A program made the translations under genes and the position numbers. A stretch of DNA of 64,000 nt from Ilumatobacter coccineus YM16-304. GTDB taxonomy: Bacteria; Actinomycetota; Acidimicrobiia; Acidimicrobiales; Ilumatobacteraceae. The notes beneath the pieces were generated by a model. The model ran no database searches. It had not been told where the DNA came from and saw nothing but the letters and a program-made list of their open reading frames with translations. The DNA lies in the NCBI RefSeq assembly GCF_000348785.1, contig NC_020520.1, positions 2,294,001 to 2,358,000 on the forward strand, given 5' to 3'. Below, one piece after another: positions 41,026-49,786 of this stretch. Position 1 is the first letter of the stretch. Each line of letters starts with the position of its first letter.

Positions 41026-42375
41026 ATGGCCGGCAAGCGAACGATCATGTGGTTCCGTCGAGATCTCCGACTCGCCGACAACCCCGCGCTGCTGGCCGCC
41101 GGAGCCGACGGCGCCGAGGTGGTCCCGGTGTTCGTGATCGACCCGACGTTCGAGGCGTCCGGCGATGTCCGCCTCGCCTACCTCCACGACGTGTTGACCG
41201 CGCTCGACGAGTCGATCCGCTCGATCGCCGGAACCGGGCTCGTGTTGCGTCACGGCGACCCGACCGCAGTGATTCCCGCGCTCGCCGAAGAACTCGATGC
41301 ATCGGCGGTGTTCGTCAGCCGTGACTACTCGCCCTATGGGCGCGAGCGTGATGCGGTGGTGGCCGAAGCGCTCGACGGCTCGGGGCGAACGCTGCGCGGC
41401 GTCGGCTCGCCCTACGCCGTGCCGCCCGGCAACGTCCTCAAGGACGACGGCACGCCGTACGCGGTGTTCACCCCGTTCTCGAAGGTGTGGCGTCGCACCG
41501 GGTGGGAGCGACCGTTCGCGATGCCGGACGACTTGCGCTGGTCGGGGTCGACGGGCGTCGACAGCGAGCCCATGTTCGATCGGCCGGATCCCGGGATCGA
41601 ACTCCCGGCAGCGGGGGAGCGGGCAGCGCTCGACCGATGGCAGCGGTTCGTGCAACCCGGCGGAGCCGCCGACGGCACCGACCGATCCCGGGTCGACGCG
41701 TACGACGAGCTACGCGATCGCCCTGCGCTGACGGGAACGAGCCAACTGTCGCCCGACCTGAAGTGGGGCACCATCCACCCGCGCACGTTGCTCGCCGATC
41801 TCGACGCCTCGGGCGAGGGCAGCCGTGGACACACGGTGTTCTCCAGCGAACTGGCCTGGCGCGACTTCTACAGCGACGTCCTGTTCCAGCGACCCGAGTC
41901 GGCGTGGAACAACCTCAACCCGAAGCTCGACTCGATCGAGGTCGACACCGACGCGTCGGCCCGCGCGAAGTTCGACCTGTGGAGCCGGGGCGAGACGGGA
42001 TTCGGCATCGTCGACGCCGGCATGCGGCAACTCTCGGCGACCGGATGGATGCACAACCGCGTCCGCATGATCGTCGCGAGCTTCCTGGTCAAAGACCTCC
42101 ACCTGCCGTGGCAGTGGGGTGCACGCTGGTTCATGCAGCATCTCGTCGACGGCGATCTCGCGTCGAACAATCACGGTTGGCAGTGGGCCGCCGGCACCGG
42201 CACCGATGCGGCGCCGTACTTCCGAGTGTTCAACCCCACCACCCAACGGGAGCGCTACGACCGCGACGGCAGCTACGTCGAGCGATGGGTACCGGAGCCG
42301 ACCGAGCCCATGCTCGATCACAAAGCCGAGCGAGAGGAAGCGCTTCGCCGGCTCGCGGTAGCGACCGGGAAGTGA
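41026..42375 (+). CDS. phrB: Deoxyribodipyrimidine photolyase (cryptochrome/photolyase family)
   Basis: 449 aa light-driven DNA repair flavoprotein. N-terminal antenna domain starts MWFRRDLRLADNPALLAA; FAD domain contains GHTVFSSELAWRDFYSDVL, TGFGIVDAGMRQLSATGWMHNRVRMIVASFLVKDL, split here as consecutive blocks, and SNNHGWQWAAGTGTDAAPYFRVFNP. These are class I CPD photolyase signatures. The ATG lies six bases after TACAAC (41014-41019), a possible -10 for a leaderless mRNA. Confidence 0.93.
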   Translation: MAGKRTIMWFRRDLRLADNPALLAAGADGAEVVPVFVIDPTFEASGDVRLAYLHDVLTALDESIRSIAGTGLVLRHGDPTAVIPALAEELDASAVFVSRDYSPYGRERDAVVAEALDGSGRTLRGVGSPYAVPPGNVLKDDGTPYAVFTPFSKVWRRTGWERPFAMPDDLRWSGSTGVDSEPMFDRPDPGIELPAAGERAALDRWQRFVQPGGAADGTDRSRVDAYDELRDRPALTGTSQLSPDLKWGTIHPRTLLADLDASGEGSRGHTVFSSELAWRDFYSDVLFQRPESAWNNLNPKLDSIEVDTDASARAKFDLWSRGETGFGIVDAGMRQLSATGWMHNRVRMIVASFLVKDLHLPWQWGARWFMQHLVDGDLASNNHGWQWAAGTGTDAAPYFRVFNPTTQRERYDRDGSYVERWVPEPTEPMLDHKAEREEALRRLAVATGK

Positions 42376-42453
42376 CGCCGTCGGTCGGCCCGGTCGACAT
42401 CTGACCGGCCCGTGGTCGCCGCGGTCGCAACGATCACTATCCTCATGAAGACC

Positions 42454-43449
42454 ATGCTCGACGATCGCAAGACGGCCATTCTCGCTGCCGTGGTGCAGGA
42501 GTACATCGCCACCGCGCAGCCGGTCGGCTCGGGCAGCATCGTCCGCTCCGAAGTCGTCAACGTGTCGTCGGCGACCGTGCGCAGCGAACTCGCCGTGCTC
42601 GAAGCCGAGGGCTACCTCGTGCAGCCCCACACGTCGGCCGGGCGCATCCCCACCGATCGGGGATACCGCTACTTCGTCGACAACCTCACGAAGCCGGGCC
42701 GACTCGCCGAACCCGTGCAGAAGCAGGTCGGCGAGTTCTTCTCCGCGGCGCACGGGCGCATCGAAGAGATGCTGCACCAGACCTCGAACCTGCTGGCCGA
42801 ACTGACACACAGCGCCGCGGTGGTGGTCGGACCTCGCGCCGAAGCCGTCGCAGTGCGGCGCGTCACGTTGGTCGGATTGTCGGAGTCGCTGGCCACCGTC
42901 GTGGTCGTGTTCGCCAACGGGTCGGTCGAGAACGTCAGCCTCGAACTCGAACCCGGCGACGACGAAGCGCGGCAGAACGCGGTGAGCGCACACCTGTCGT
43001 CGCAGCTCGACGGCACGCTGCTCGGCGAGATCAGCGAGCTGGCCTCGAGCGGTGACCCCGAGGTCGACCGGCTCTCGGCCGCAGCGCTCGCACAGATCCA
43101 GACGGTCGCAGCGACCGACCACGTGTACACCGGTGGCGTCTCCGAGGTCGCCAAGGCGTTCGACGCCGTCGACGTGGTGCGCTCGGTGCTGCACACGCTC
43201 GAGCAACAGTTCGTCGTGGTGTCGCTCGTGTCCGACATCGTCAACCGTGGCATGTCGGTGGCCATCGGAGTCGAGCACGGCGTCGAACCGCTGTCGGCGT
43301 GCTCGGTGGTCGTGTCGCCGGTCGTGGTCGACGGCGAACACCTCGGCTCGGTGGGTGTGCTGGGGCCGACGCGGATGAACTATCCGCAAGCGCTCGCGAC
43401 CGTCGACGTCGTGAGCAGCGAACTCGGTCACCGCATCGAAGAAGGCTGA
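42454..43449 (+). CDS. hrcA: Heat-inducible transcription repressor HrcA
   Basis: 331 aa repressor of chaperone genes. N-terminal winged helix MLDDRKTAILAAVVQEYIATAQPVGS and VSSATVRSELAVLEAEGYL; then the conserved PHTSAGRIPTDRGYRYFVD and the C-terminal GAF-like domain with VGVLGPTRMNYPQALATVD. Start ATG 42454 agrees with family N-termini; ATG 42445 is the alternative, with a TATCCT -10 at 42438. No CIRCE operator is visible here or before dnaJ. Confidence 0.94.
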   Translation: MLDDRKTAILAAVVQEYIATAQPVGSGSIVRSEVVNVSSATVRSELAVLEAEGYLVQPHTSAGRIPTDRGYRYFVDNLTKPGRLAEPVQKQVGEFFSAAHGRIEEMLHQTSNLLAELTHSAAVVVGPRAEAVAVRRVTLVGLSESLATVVVVFANGSVENVSLELEPGDDEARQNAVSAHLSSQLDGTLLGEISELASSGDPEVDRLSAAALAQIQTVAATDHVYTGGVSEVAKAFDAVDVVRSVLHTLEQQFVVVSLVSDIVNRGMSVAIGVEHGVEPLSACSVVVSPVVVDGEHLGSVGVLGPTRMNYPQALATVDVVSSELGHRIEEG

Positions 43450-43639
43450 CCCGGCGCCGGCCTGGCCTGCCGGTCCCACCCACCCGTCGGTCGGCAGCTG
43501 TGGGCTGCACGGTGGGCAGGCTGTGGGACTTGAGCCCGATCGGCTCACCCGTGTTGAGGTGGCCGCGCGAAGATCCGTGGCGTCCGGTGTGACGGCGATG
43601 GTCGAAATCGGGAAGAATCACGGCATCCTGTGACCCGTC

Positions 43640-44779
43640 ATGGCTGATTTCTACGATCTACTCGGTGTGTCTCGTTCGGCATCTGCTGACGAGATCAAGA
43701 AGGCCTACCGCAAACGCGCCCGCGAGCTCCATCCCGACGCGAACCCCGGCGACGACGCCAAGGCCGAGCAATTCAAAGAACTGTCGCGTGCGTACCAGGT
43801 GCTCTCCGACGACGGTCAACGAGCCCGCTACGACCAGTTCGGTGAAGCCGGCGTCGGCGGTGCGGGCGGCGGCGGCGGATCGGCCGACGACCTCTTCGGT
43901 GGCGGCATCGGCGACATCTTCGACGCGTTCTTCGGCGGTCAGGGCAGCCCGTTCGGGGGCGGCGGAGGTCGCCAGCGCGGGCCGGCAGGTCCGCCGCGCG
44001 GGCAAGACGTCGAGGTCATCGCCGACATCGACTTCGCCCAAGCGGTGTTCGGTGACGAGATCACCGTCGAACTCAAGCTCCCGGTGCCGTGCGACGCGTG
44101 CGAGGCAACCGGCGCAGGCGGCGGCACCAAGCCGGTCACCTGCAGCGAGTGCAACGGCCAGGGTCAGGTCCAGCGCGTTCGCCAGAGCCTGCTCGGCCAG
44201 ATGGTCACCGCCACGCCCTGCACCCGATGCGGTGGACTCGGCCAGACGATCGCCACGCCGTGCGACACGTGTCGAGGCGAAGGCCGTGTCACGTCCGACA
44301 CCTCGTATCAGGTCGACGTGCCGGCCGGTGTCGACACCGGCTCCACGCTGCGCCTCACCGGGCGGGGTGCGTCCGGTCCTCGCGGCGGACGTGCCGGAGA
44401 CCTGTACGTGCATCTGCGGGTTCGGCCCGACGAGAACTACGTGCGGGAAGGCGACGACCTCATCACCGAGGTTCCCATCTCGATCGCGCAGGCGTCGCTC
44501 GGCACGTCGCTCAAACTCGAGACCCTCGACGGCACCGAAGACCTCGTCGTGCCGGCCGGCACGCAACCCGGTCGCGAGTTCGTGCTGCGGCAGCGGGGCG
44601 TCCACCGGCTGCAGGGACGAGGCCGCGGCGATCTGATCGCCCGCGTACGCGTCGACGTCCCGACCAAACTGTCCGACGAGGAAGTCGACCTGCTCACGCA
44701 GTACGCCGCCGGTCGGGGAGAAGAAGTCGGCAACGGCAAAGAGGGCATCTTCTCCCGCATCAAGTCGGCGTTCTCCTGA
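43640..44779 (+). CDS. dnaJ: Chaperone DnaJ
   Basis: 379 aa DnaK co-chaperone. J domain with HPD (ARELHPDANPGDD), Gly/Phe-rich linker, four CxxCxGxG zinc motifs (CDACEATG, CSECNGQG, CTRCGGLG, CDTCRGEG) and the C-terminal substrate domains. Follows hrcA after 190 bases that hold no recognisable element, only short GC-rich hairpins. rsmE follows after 15 bases. Confidence 0.96.
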   Translation: MADFYDLLGVSRSASADEIKKAYRKRARELHPDANPGDDAKAEQFKELSRAYQVLSDDGQRARYDQFGEAGVGGAGGGGGSADDLFGGGIGDIFDAFFGGQGSPFGGGGGRQRGPAGPPRGQDVEVIADIDFAQAVFGDEITVELKLPVPCDACEATGAGGGTKPVTCSECNGQGQVQRVRQSLLGQMVTATPCTRCGGLGQTIATPCDTCRGEGRVTSDTSYQVDVPAGVDTGSTLRLTGRGASGPRGGRAGDLYVHLRVRPDENYVREGDDLITEVPISIAQASLGTSLKLETLDGTEDLVVPAGTQPGREFVLRQRGVHRLQGRGRGDLIARVRVDVPTKLSDEEVDLLTQYAAGRGEEVGNGKEGIFSRIKSAFS

Positions 44780-44794
44780 TCGAGCACGTGGCCG

Positions 44795-45493
44795 ATGCCG
44801 GCGACCGAGCTCCCTGACGAACTGCGCCGGTCGTCGACGCATGTGCTCGTCGCCGATCCGGCCGACCTCGACACCGGTGGCCTCGTTCTCGAACCCGACG
44901 TCGAGCACCATCTCGTCCGAGTGCTCCGTCTGACGTCGGGCGAGTCGGTCACGGCGACCGATGGCGTCGGCGGATGGCGCGAGTACACCGCAGTCGTCGA
45001 CCACGGTTCGGTGCTGCTCGAACCGGCATCGGAACGGCATCAGGTCGAACGTGGCCAGCGTCGGCTCACGATCGCCACGGCGATCCCGAAGGGCGATCGA
45101 GTCGACTGGTTGGTGCAGAAGTGCACCGAACTCGGTGCTGATCGCATCGTCCTGCTCCACGCCGAACGCTCGGTGGTCCGCTGGAAGCCGGCGCGCGCGG
45201 CGAAACAACTCGACCGGCTGCAGCGCATCGCCGACGAGGCGCTGCGGCAGAGTCGTCGCGTCTGGCGGGTGGCGGTCGACGGACCGGTCGACGCGGTCGA
45301 CATCCTTCCCGATGCGGTCGTCGCGGAGCCGGGTGGCCGACCACTCACCGCGGCGGACTCGACGATCGCGATCGGCCCCGAAGGCGGATGGTCGGCCGAC
45401 GAGTTGGCGGCGGCGTCGGACGAGATCTCGCTCGGAACGGGCATCCTACGGACTGAGACAGCGGCGATTTCGGCGACAATTTTGTCACAATAA
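44795..45493 (+). CDS. rsmE: 16S rRNA (uracil-1498-N3)-methyltransferase RsmE
   Basis: 232 aa SPOUT methyltransferase. N-terminal PUA-like domain (HHLVRVLRLTSGESV) and C-terminal knot with KCTELGADRIVLLHAERSVVR, AIGPEGGWSADEL and LGTGILRTETAAIS. The dnaJ-rsmE order is common in actinobacteria and Firmicutes. Confidence 0.94.
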   Translation: MPATELPDELRRSSTHVLVADPADLDTGGLVLEPDVEHHLVRVLRLTSGESVTATDGVGGWREYTAVVDHGSVLLEPASERHQVERGQRRLTIATAIPKGDRVDWLVQKCTELGADRIVLLHAERSVVRWKPARAAKQLDRLQRIADEALRQSRRVWRVAVDGPVDAVDILPDAVVAEPGGRPLTAADSTIAIGPEGGWSADELAAASDEISLGTGILRTETAAISATILSQ

Positions 45494-45528
45494 GTGGTCG
45501 GAGGGGCCGCGAACCGACCATACGCCTA

Positions 45529-45539
45529 CCTAGAGTCAC
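45529..45539 (+). promoter_or_regulatory. Possible BldD box overlapping the bldD-like promoter
   Basis: ACCTAGAGTCA matches the BldD half-consensus ACnC(A/T)GnGTnA at all fixed positions but one (T for C at the fourth). It overlaps a TAGAGT hexamer (45532-45537) that could be the -10 of the regulator gene 70 bases downstream. If real it would give autoregulation as in Streptomyces. Confidence 0.35.
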
Positions 45540-45611
45540 CATGCACTACCCTTTTCGTTTGTGCATGCAACGAGCGATGCAATCCAACCACGACTTCAGG
45601 CGGAGACTTCC

Positions 45612-46115
45612 ATGGTGACTTTCGACGACGATGCCCCCTCGGCGTACAGCCGGCAGGTCGGGGAGCGCTTGCGTGTGATTCGCAAGCAGAAGCGCTTCTC
45701 GCTGCAGGAGGTCGAAGCCCAGTCCGCGCAGGAGTTCAAAGCATCGGTGCTCGGAGCCTACGAACGTGGCGAGCGCGCACTCTCCGTGCCCCGCCTCGAT
45801 CGTCTCGCGGAGTTCTACAACGTGCCGATCGAGCAGCTGTTGCCGCGTGAGATCACCGGGTCGGAAGCTGCGGCCATCGAATCTCCGATCAACAAGAAGC
45901 TCGCGATCGACGTGTCGAAGCTGATGCAGCTGAGCGGCTCACCGTTCGAGATGCTCGCCCGGTACCTCCGGCTGATCCAAGTCCAGCGCCAAGACTTCAA
46001 CGGCCGGGTCATCACGGTTCGCGGCGACGACACGCGCGCCATCGCGGCGATGCTCGACGTGCCGGTCGATCAGGTCGGCGATCGACTCGCCGCGCTCGAC
46101 CTCCTCTTCATCTGA
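45612..46115 (+). CDS. bldD: BldD-like transcription regulator with c-di-GMP signature
   Basis: 167 aa, the same length as Streptomyces BldD. N-terminal XRE helix-turn-helix (QVGERLRVIRKQKRFSLQEVE, LGAYERGERALSVPRL) and a C-terminal domain. The cyclic-di-GMP motif RxD-x8-RxxD is complete: R126-Q-D128 and R137-G-D-D140. In Streptomyces this motif lets tetrameric c-di-GMP dimerise BldD and repress development genes. Start ATG 45612 has GGAG seven bases before; a GTG at 45561 would add 17 residues. Located between rsmE and hemW as a single gene. What it controls here is unknown. Confidence 0.88.
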   Translation: MVTFDDDAPSAYSRQVGERLRVIRKQKRFSLQEVEAQSAQEFKASVLGAYERGERALSVPRLDRLAEFYNVPIEQLLPREITGSEAAAIESPINKKLAIDVSKLMQLSGSPFEMLARYLRLIQVQRQDFNGRVITVRGDDTRAIAAMLDVPVDQVGDRLAALDLLFI

Positions 46116-46162
46116 GCGCCGGCGGCCGAGCGGTCGCTCCCGACCCTCGGTAGGTTGCCCGC

Positions 46163-47242
46163 ATGTCGCTCGACTTCGGGGTCTACGTCCACATCCCGTT
46201 CTGCGCATCGAAATGTGATTACTGCGCGTTCGCGACCTGGACCGACCGCGAACACCTCGTCGACGCCTATCTCGACGCCCTGACGACCGACATCGGTCGA
46301 GCCGTGGCCGCCGGTATGGCACCGGCGAGCACCGTGTTCGTCGGCGGCGGCACCCCCACGCTCGCTCCGTCGGCGGCACTCGCCGACGTGATTCGTTCGA
46401 TCCCTGTGCAGCCCGGGGCCGAAGTCACCGTCGAGTGCAACCCCGACGACGTCACCGTCGACCTGCTGGCCGACTACCGAGCGGGCGGTGTCAACCGTGT
46501 GAGCCTCGGCGTGCAGTCGATGTCGGCGCACGTGCTGTCGGCGCTCGGGCGCACGCACGACATCGCCAACGTCGAGCGGTCGGTGGCAGCGATCAACGAG
46601 GTCGGCATGCCGTCGTTCAACCTCGACATCATCTACGGGGCCAGCGGTGAGACGGTCGACGACTGGCGAGACACGGTCAGCGCCGCGCTGGCGCTGCGAC
46701 CGCCTCACGTCTCCGCCTACGGGCTGACCGTCGAGGCGGGGACCCCGCTCGCGTCCGATCCCGATCGTCATCCCGACGACGACGATCAGGCCGACAAGTA
46801 CGAGCTCGTCGACGATGCGCTCGTCGCTGCCGGTCTTGCGAACTACGAGGTGTCGAACTGGGCCCGTCCGGGCCACGAGTCGCGCCACAACTTCCTCTAC
46901 TGGCGGCAACAGGACTACCGCGGGTTCGGTTGCGCCGCGCATTCGCACCGCTCCGGCCGTCGCTGGTGGAACGTCCGCACCCCCGACCGCTACATCGACC
47001 TGGTCGCAGCGGGGGGAGACGTCGAGGCCTCGTCGGAGACGCTCGACGCCGACACCCGCCGGTTCGAAGGTCTCCAGCTGCTCCTGCGGACGCGAGACGG
47101 GATTCCCGCCGACAGCTTCTCGCCGGAGACCCTGGCCGTCCTCGACGGCCATCTTCGCCCGCACGACGACGATCCGCACCGGGTCGTGCTGACCCGATCG
47201 GGGCGTCTGATGGCGAACGAGATCTCGATGCGGCTGACTTGA
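46163..47242 (+). CDS. hemW: Radical SAM heme chaperone HemW
   Basis: 359 aa, MSLDFGVYVHIPFCASKCDYC with the radical-SAM cysteines CxxxCxYC plus GGGTPT, NPDDVT and RVSLGVQSM motifs. Formerly annotated as oxygen-independent coproporphyrinogen oxidase; the HemW branch inserts heme into respiratory enzymes. A HNFLYWRQQDYRGFGCAAHS block is typical of HemW. TAGGTT (46151-46156) six bases before the ATG predicts a leaderless transcript. Confidence 0.9.
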   Translation: MSLDFGVYVHIPFCASKCDYCAFATWTDREHLVDAYLDALTTDIGRAVAAGMAPASTVFVGGGTPTLAPSAALADVIRSIPVQPGAEVTVECNPDDVTVDLLADYRAGGVNRVSLGVQSMSAHVLSALGRTHDIANVERSVAAINEVGMPSFNLDIIYGASGETVDDWRDTVSAALALRPPHVSAYGLTVEAGTPLASDPDRHPDDDDQADKYELVDDALVAAGLANYEVSNWARPGHESRHNFLYWRQQDYRGFGCAAHSHRSGRRWWNVRTPDRYIDLVAAGGDVEASSETLDADTRRFEGLQLLLRTRDGIPADSFSPETLAVLDGHLRPHDDDPHRVVLTRSGRLMANEISMRLT

Positions 47243-47263
47243 GCGGGAAAGCTGCTCGGCGTG

Positions 47264-47291
47264 TTGGGCAGCGACGTCGAGCTGGTAGCGT
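47264..47291 (+). promoter_or_regulatory. tRNA-Val promoter
   Basis: TTGGGC (47264-47269), 16-bp spacer, TAGCGT (47286-47291); predicted start near 47298, seven bases before the tRNA 5' end. Confidence 0.6.
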
Positions 47292-47304
47292 TGCGTCTCG
47301 CTGA

Positions 47305-47378
47305 GGGCGCATAGCTCAGTTGGTTAGAGTACTTGCATGACACGCAAGGGGTCGGGGGTTCGAATCCCTCTGTGCCCA
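47305..47378 (+). tRNA. tRNA-Val (anticodon GAC)
   Basis: 74 bases that fold fully: acceptor GGGCGCA/TGTGCCC, D-arm GCTC-AGTTGGTTA-GAGT, anticodon arm CTTGC-ATGACAC-GCAAG with GAC at positions 34-36, variable GGGTC, T-arm GGGGG-TTCGAAT-CCCTC, discriminator A. Followed by CCG, so the 3' CCA is not fully encoded. Confidence 0.96.
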
Positions 47379-47384
47379 CCGAAT

Positions 47385-47424
47385 CCCCGCTCCGGTCGTT
47401 GACCGAGCGGGGTTTCATCTTTTT
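47385..47424 (+). terminator. Terminator after tRNA-Val
   Basis: CCCCGCTC(C)GGTC-GTT-GACCGAGCGGGG stem with one bulge, followed by TTTCATCTTTTT. Begins six bases after the tRNA. Confidence 0.92.
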
Positions 47425-47471
47425 CGAGGGTGGTCGCGCCGAGCGACTGTGCCGCCTACGCTGGCGGGCTC

Positions 47472-48077
47472 GTGGAGGAATTTCGACCTGCAGGTGCCGT
47501 GGAAGCCGACACCGAACTGGCGCTCGCACTGCGGTCGGGCGACGAGACCGCCGTGCGCGAGCTCTACGACCGATTCGGTGGGCTCGTGTTCACGGTCGCC
47601 CTGCGGATCCTCGGCGATCGTGGTCATGCCGACGAAGCGACGCAGCAGACGTTCTTGCAGGCGTGGCGCAACAGCGACCGCTTCGAAGCCGGTCGAGACT
47701 TCGCCCCGTGGTTGGCGACCATCGCCCGGCGCACCGCCATCGACATCCAACGTCGTGAGCGTCGTCGGCCGGCGGGTTCGCTCGAACAGGCCGACGCCGG
47801 AGACGCTGCGTTGATCTCCCTCCCGCCCGATGCGGCCCAGATCGAGACGACCTGGGTCGTGCGGCGAGCGATCGAACACCTCGACCCCGACGAGCGTGAC
47901 GTGGTGAGACTGCAGCACGTCGAGGGGTACACGCACACCGAGATCGCCGAACGACTCGGTGTCGCCGTCGGCACCGTCAAGTCGCGTTCGTTCCGAGCGC
48001 ACCGTCGGCTCTCGACACGGCTCGCCTACCTGCGCGGCGACGGCGAGAGCACCGAGTCGGCAGGAGGCGCATCGTGA
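47472..48077 (+). CDS. ECF-type RNA polymerase sigma factor
   Basis: 201 aa. Region 2 with ELYDRFGGLVFTVALRILGDRGHADEATQQTFLQAWRN (shown in the usual order 2.1-2.2), FAPWLATIARRTAID, and region 4 with LDPDERDVVRLQHVEGYTHTEIAERLGVAVGTVKSR. Closest in type to the SigK/RskA ECF group, given the neighbouring anti-sigma gene. GTG start 47472 with TACGCT nine bases upstream. The stop overlaps a short reading frame and precedes the anti-sigma gene by 78 bases. Confidence 0.92.
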   Translation: MEEFRPAGAVEADTELALALRSGDETAVRELYDRFGGLVFTVALRILGDRGHADEATQQTFLQAWRNSDRFEAGRDFAPWLATIARRTAIDIQRRERRRPAGSLEQADAGDAALISLPPDAAQIETTWVVRRAIEHLDPDERDVVRLQHVEGYTHTEIAERLGVAVGTVKSRSFRAHRRLSTRLAYLRGDGESTESAGGAS

Positions 48078-48163
48078 CCACGTCGACCGCGCACACGTTC
48101 AGCCCCACCGCGAACCGATTCGGCCCCGACGACGTACAGATGAGTGAACGCTGCCATGACTGA
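48074..48163 (+). CDS. Possible 29-residue coupled small ORF
   Basis: GTG overlapping the sigma-factor stop (GTGA) opens a 29-codon frame (VTTSTAHTFSPTANRF...) that ends eight bases inside the anti-sigma gene. It could be a leader that couples translation of sigma and anti-sigma, or chance. No similarity recognised. Confidence 0.25.
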   Translation: MTTSTAHTFSPTANRFGPDDVQMSERCHD

Positions 48164-48872
48164 CCGATCCGCGCCCTCCGATCCTCCCGAGATCGACATC
48201 GATCCGTACGCCGACGAGGCGGGACGCGTCGGGTCGCTGTTCGGCGACGAGGTCGGTGGCGACGTCGCCGACCTGCTCGCAGATCCGGCCATGTGGGAGG
48301 TGCCGAGCGCAGATCTCGGCGATCGCATCGTTGCCGCGGTCTCGTCCGAGGCCCACGTCGACCCGATGCCGACCGGCCCGACGGTGTCGGAGGGCTCATC
48401 CGGTTCGGTGGTCAGGTCGTCGCGGTTCGCCCAGGTGAGGCCCGCGCTGCTGGGGGCGGCCGCGGCCATGCTGCTGGTGTTCGGGGGCATCGTCGCGCTG
48501 AGCGCACTCAGCGGCAACCCGCAACCCGAAGACGTCGCCGGCGACTTCGTGCCGACCGGGCTACTCCCCGACGTCGGCGGCACGGTCGAGGTGACGTCGT
48601 TCGACTCGGGTCTCGAGATCGTCGTCGATGCACCGTCGTTGCCGCGACGCGCCAACGGCGAGTTCTACGAAGGATGGCTTCGCCTCGACGACGGACGCCT
48701 CGTACCGATCGGCACCTTCCACGAAGGCGACGGTGTGACGCTGTGGGCCGGGATCGAACTCGATGCGGTGGTCGGCATGACGATCACGCTCGAAGAGGCC
48801 GTCGCCGCCGACAGCCCTGAGCAGGCGTCGTCGGGCCGGGTCGTGCTGAAGTTCGATTTCCCCGAGGGGTGA
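48156..48872 (+). CDS. Membrane anti-sigma factor, RskA-like
   Basis: 238 aa. Cytoplasmic N-terminus of about 95 residues (acidic, no HxxxCxxC zinc motif), one membrane helix at about residues 96-118 (PALLGAAAAMLLVFGGIVAL) and an extracytoplasmic domain with FYEGWLRLDDGRLVPIGTFHEGD, the anti-sigma-K (RskA) C-terminal pattern. It should hold the upstream ECF sigma factor until regulated proteolysis. Start at ATG 48156; GTG 48144 is possible. Confidence 0.86.
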   Translation: MTDRSAPSDPPEIDIDPYADEAGRVGSLFGDEVGGDVADLLADPAMWEVPSADLGDRIVAAVSSEAHVDPMPTGPTVSEGSSGSVVRSSRFAQVRPALLGAAAAMLLVFGGIVALSALSGNPQPEDVAGDFVPTGLLPDVGGTVEVTSFDSGLEIVVDAPSLPRRANGEFYEGWLRLDDGRLVPIGTFHEGDGVTLWAGIELDAVVGMTITLEEAVAADSPEQASSGRVVLKFDFPEG

Positions 48873-48875
48873 CGT

Positions 48876-49754
48876 TCAGCGGGTCGCCGTGAGCGCCTCG
48901 CGGACGAGCCCGGCGACCAATTCGGCTCCCGTCGATCCGAGGAGCACCGTGTAGTGGTTGTCGTCCGGGGCCTCGACCCAACGGTGCTGTGGGTACCGCT
49001 CGGCGAGGGAGCGGCTGATCAGCGGCGGTGGAGCGCCGTCGAGGCCGTGAGCGGCTCGCACGATCACGGCCGGCTCGTGCCGCTCGGCGAGCAGCGAGCG
49101 CACTTCTCGGTCGGCGAGCAACTCGCGCCCGTCGATGCGAACCGCAGCCGGGTTGACCGCGGCGCGGAATCCACCGTCGACCTCGATCAGATCGGCGAGG
49201 AGGTTCCGCTCGAGATCGATCGACAGGCGGCCGCGGAACGCCGGATGCTGCGCCCACATGGTGTTGTACGACACTCGGTCGGGCCAGACGTGCTTGAGAC
49301 GCTTGATCGCCGGGCCGAGGGTGTTCTCGACGACGTCGTCGAGGTCGACGCCGTCGGGAACCGGGAGCGCCGGACCGCCGTCGACGAGAATCAGCTCGGC
49401 GATCAGTTCGGGAGCGCGTCGGGCGGCCAGCAGCGCGACGTAGCACCCCATGGAGTGGGCGACCACCACGACGGGCCCGCCGATCTGGCCGATCACGGCG
49501 ATCAGGTCGGCGGCGTGCTCACGAACGCCGAACGGGCCGGGGTGGTCGTAGCTGCGGCCTCGCCCACGCAGATCGAGTGCCACGAGGTGAGCGGCACCGC
49601 CGAGCCGGTGTACGAGCGGATCGAAGTCCCACGCGTTGCCGGTGATGCCGTGGAGTGCCACGACGGTCGGCGCTCCGGTGATGCCCTCCCATCGGAGCGC
49701 GCCGAGCGGACCGTCGGCCCCTCCGAACGACGTGAACTCGGGTCGTCTCGCCAC
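48876..49754 (-). CDS. Alpha/beta-fold hydrolase
   Basis: 292 aa. Oxyanion region HGITGNAWDF, nucleophile elbow AHSMGC (Ser in GxSxG-like AHSMG), VLDG/LVDGGPALP and the C-terminal catalytic His in APDDNHYTVL. Substrate not assignable. GTG 49754 is chosen because TACAGT (minus strand 49762-49767) lies seven bases upstream; the frame stays open upstream for 130 codons without similarity. Convergent with the anti-sigma gene, four bases apart. Confidence 0.88.
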   Translation of the reverse strand: MARRPEFTSFGGADGPLGALRWEGITGAPTVVALHGITGNAWDFDPLVHRLGGAAHLVALDLRGRGRSYDHPGPFGVREHAADLIAVIGQIGGPVVVVAHSMGCYVALLAARRAPELIAELILVDGGPALPVPDGVDLDDVVENTLGPAIKRLKHVWPDRVSYNTMWAQHPAFRGRLSIDLERNLLADLIEVDGGFRAAVNPAAVRIDGRELLADREVRSLLAERHEPAVIVRAAHGLDGAPPPLISRSLAERYPQHRWVEAPDDNHYTVLLGSTGAELVAGLVREALTATR

Positions 49755-49786
49755 GGTCGGAACTGTAGCGACCCGGCGACCGCTGC

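Noticed and set aside
41710-43548. 612-codon minus-strand frame opposite phrB and hrcA
   Set aside because: Spans two real genes and a gap; no family features.
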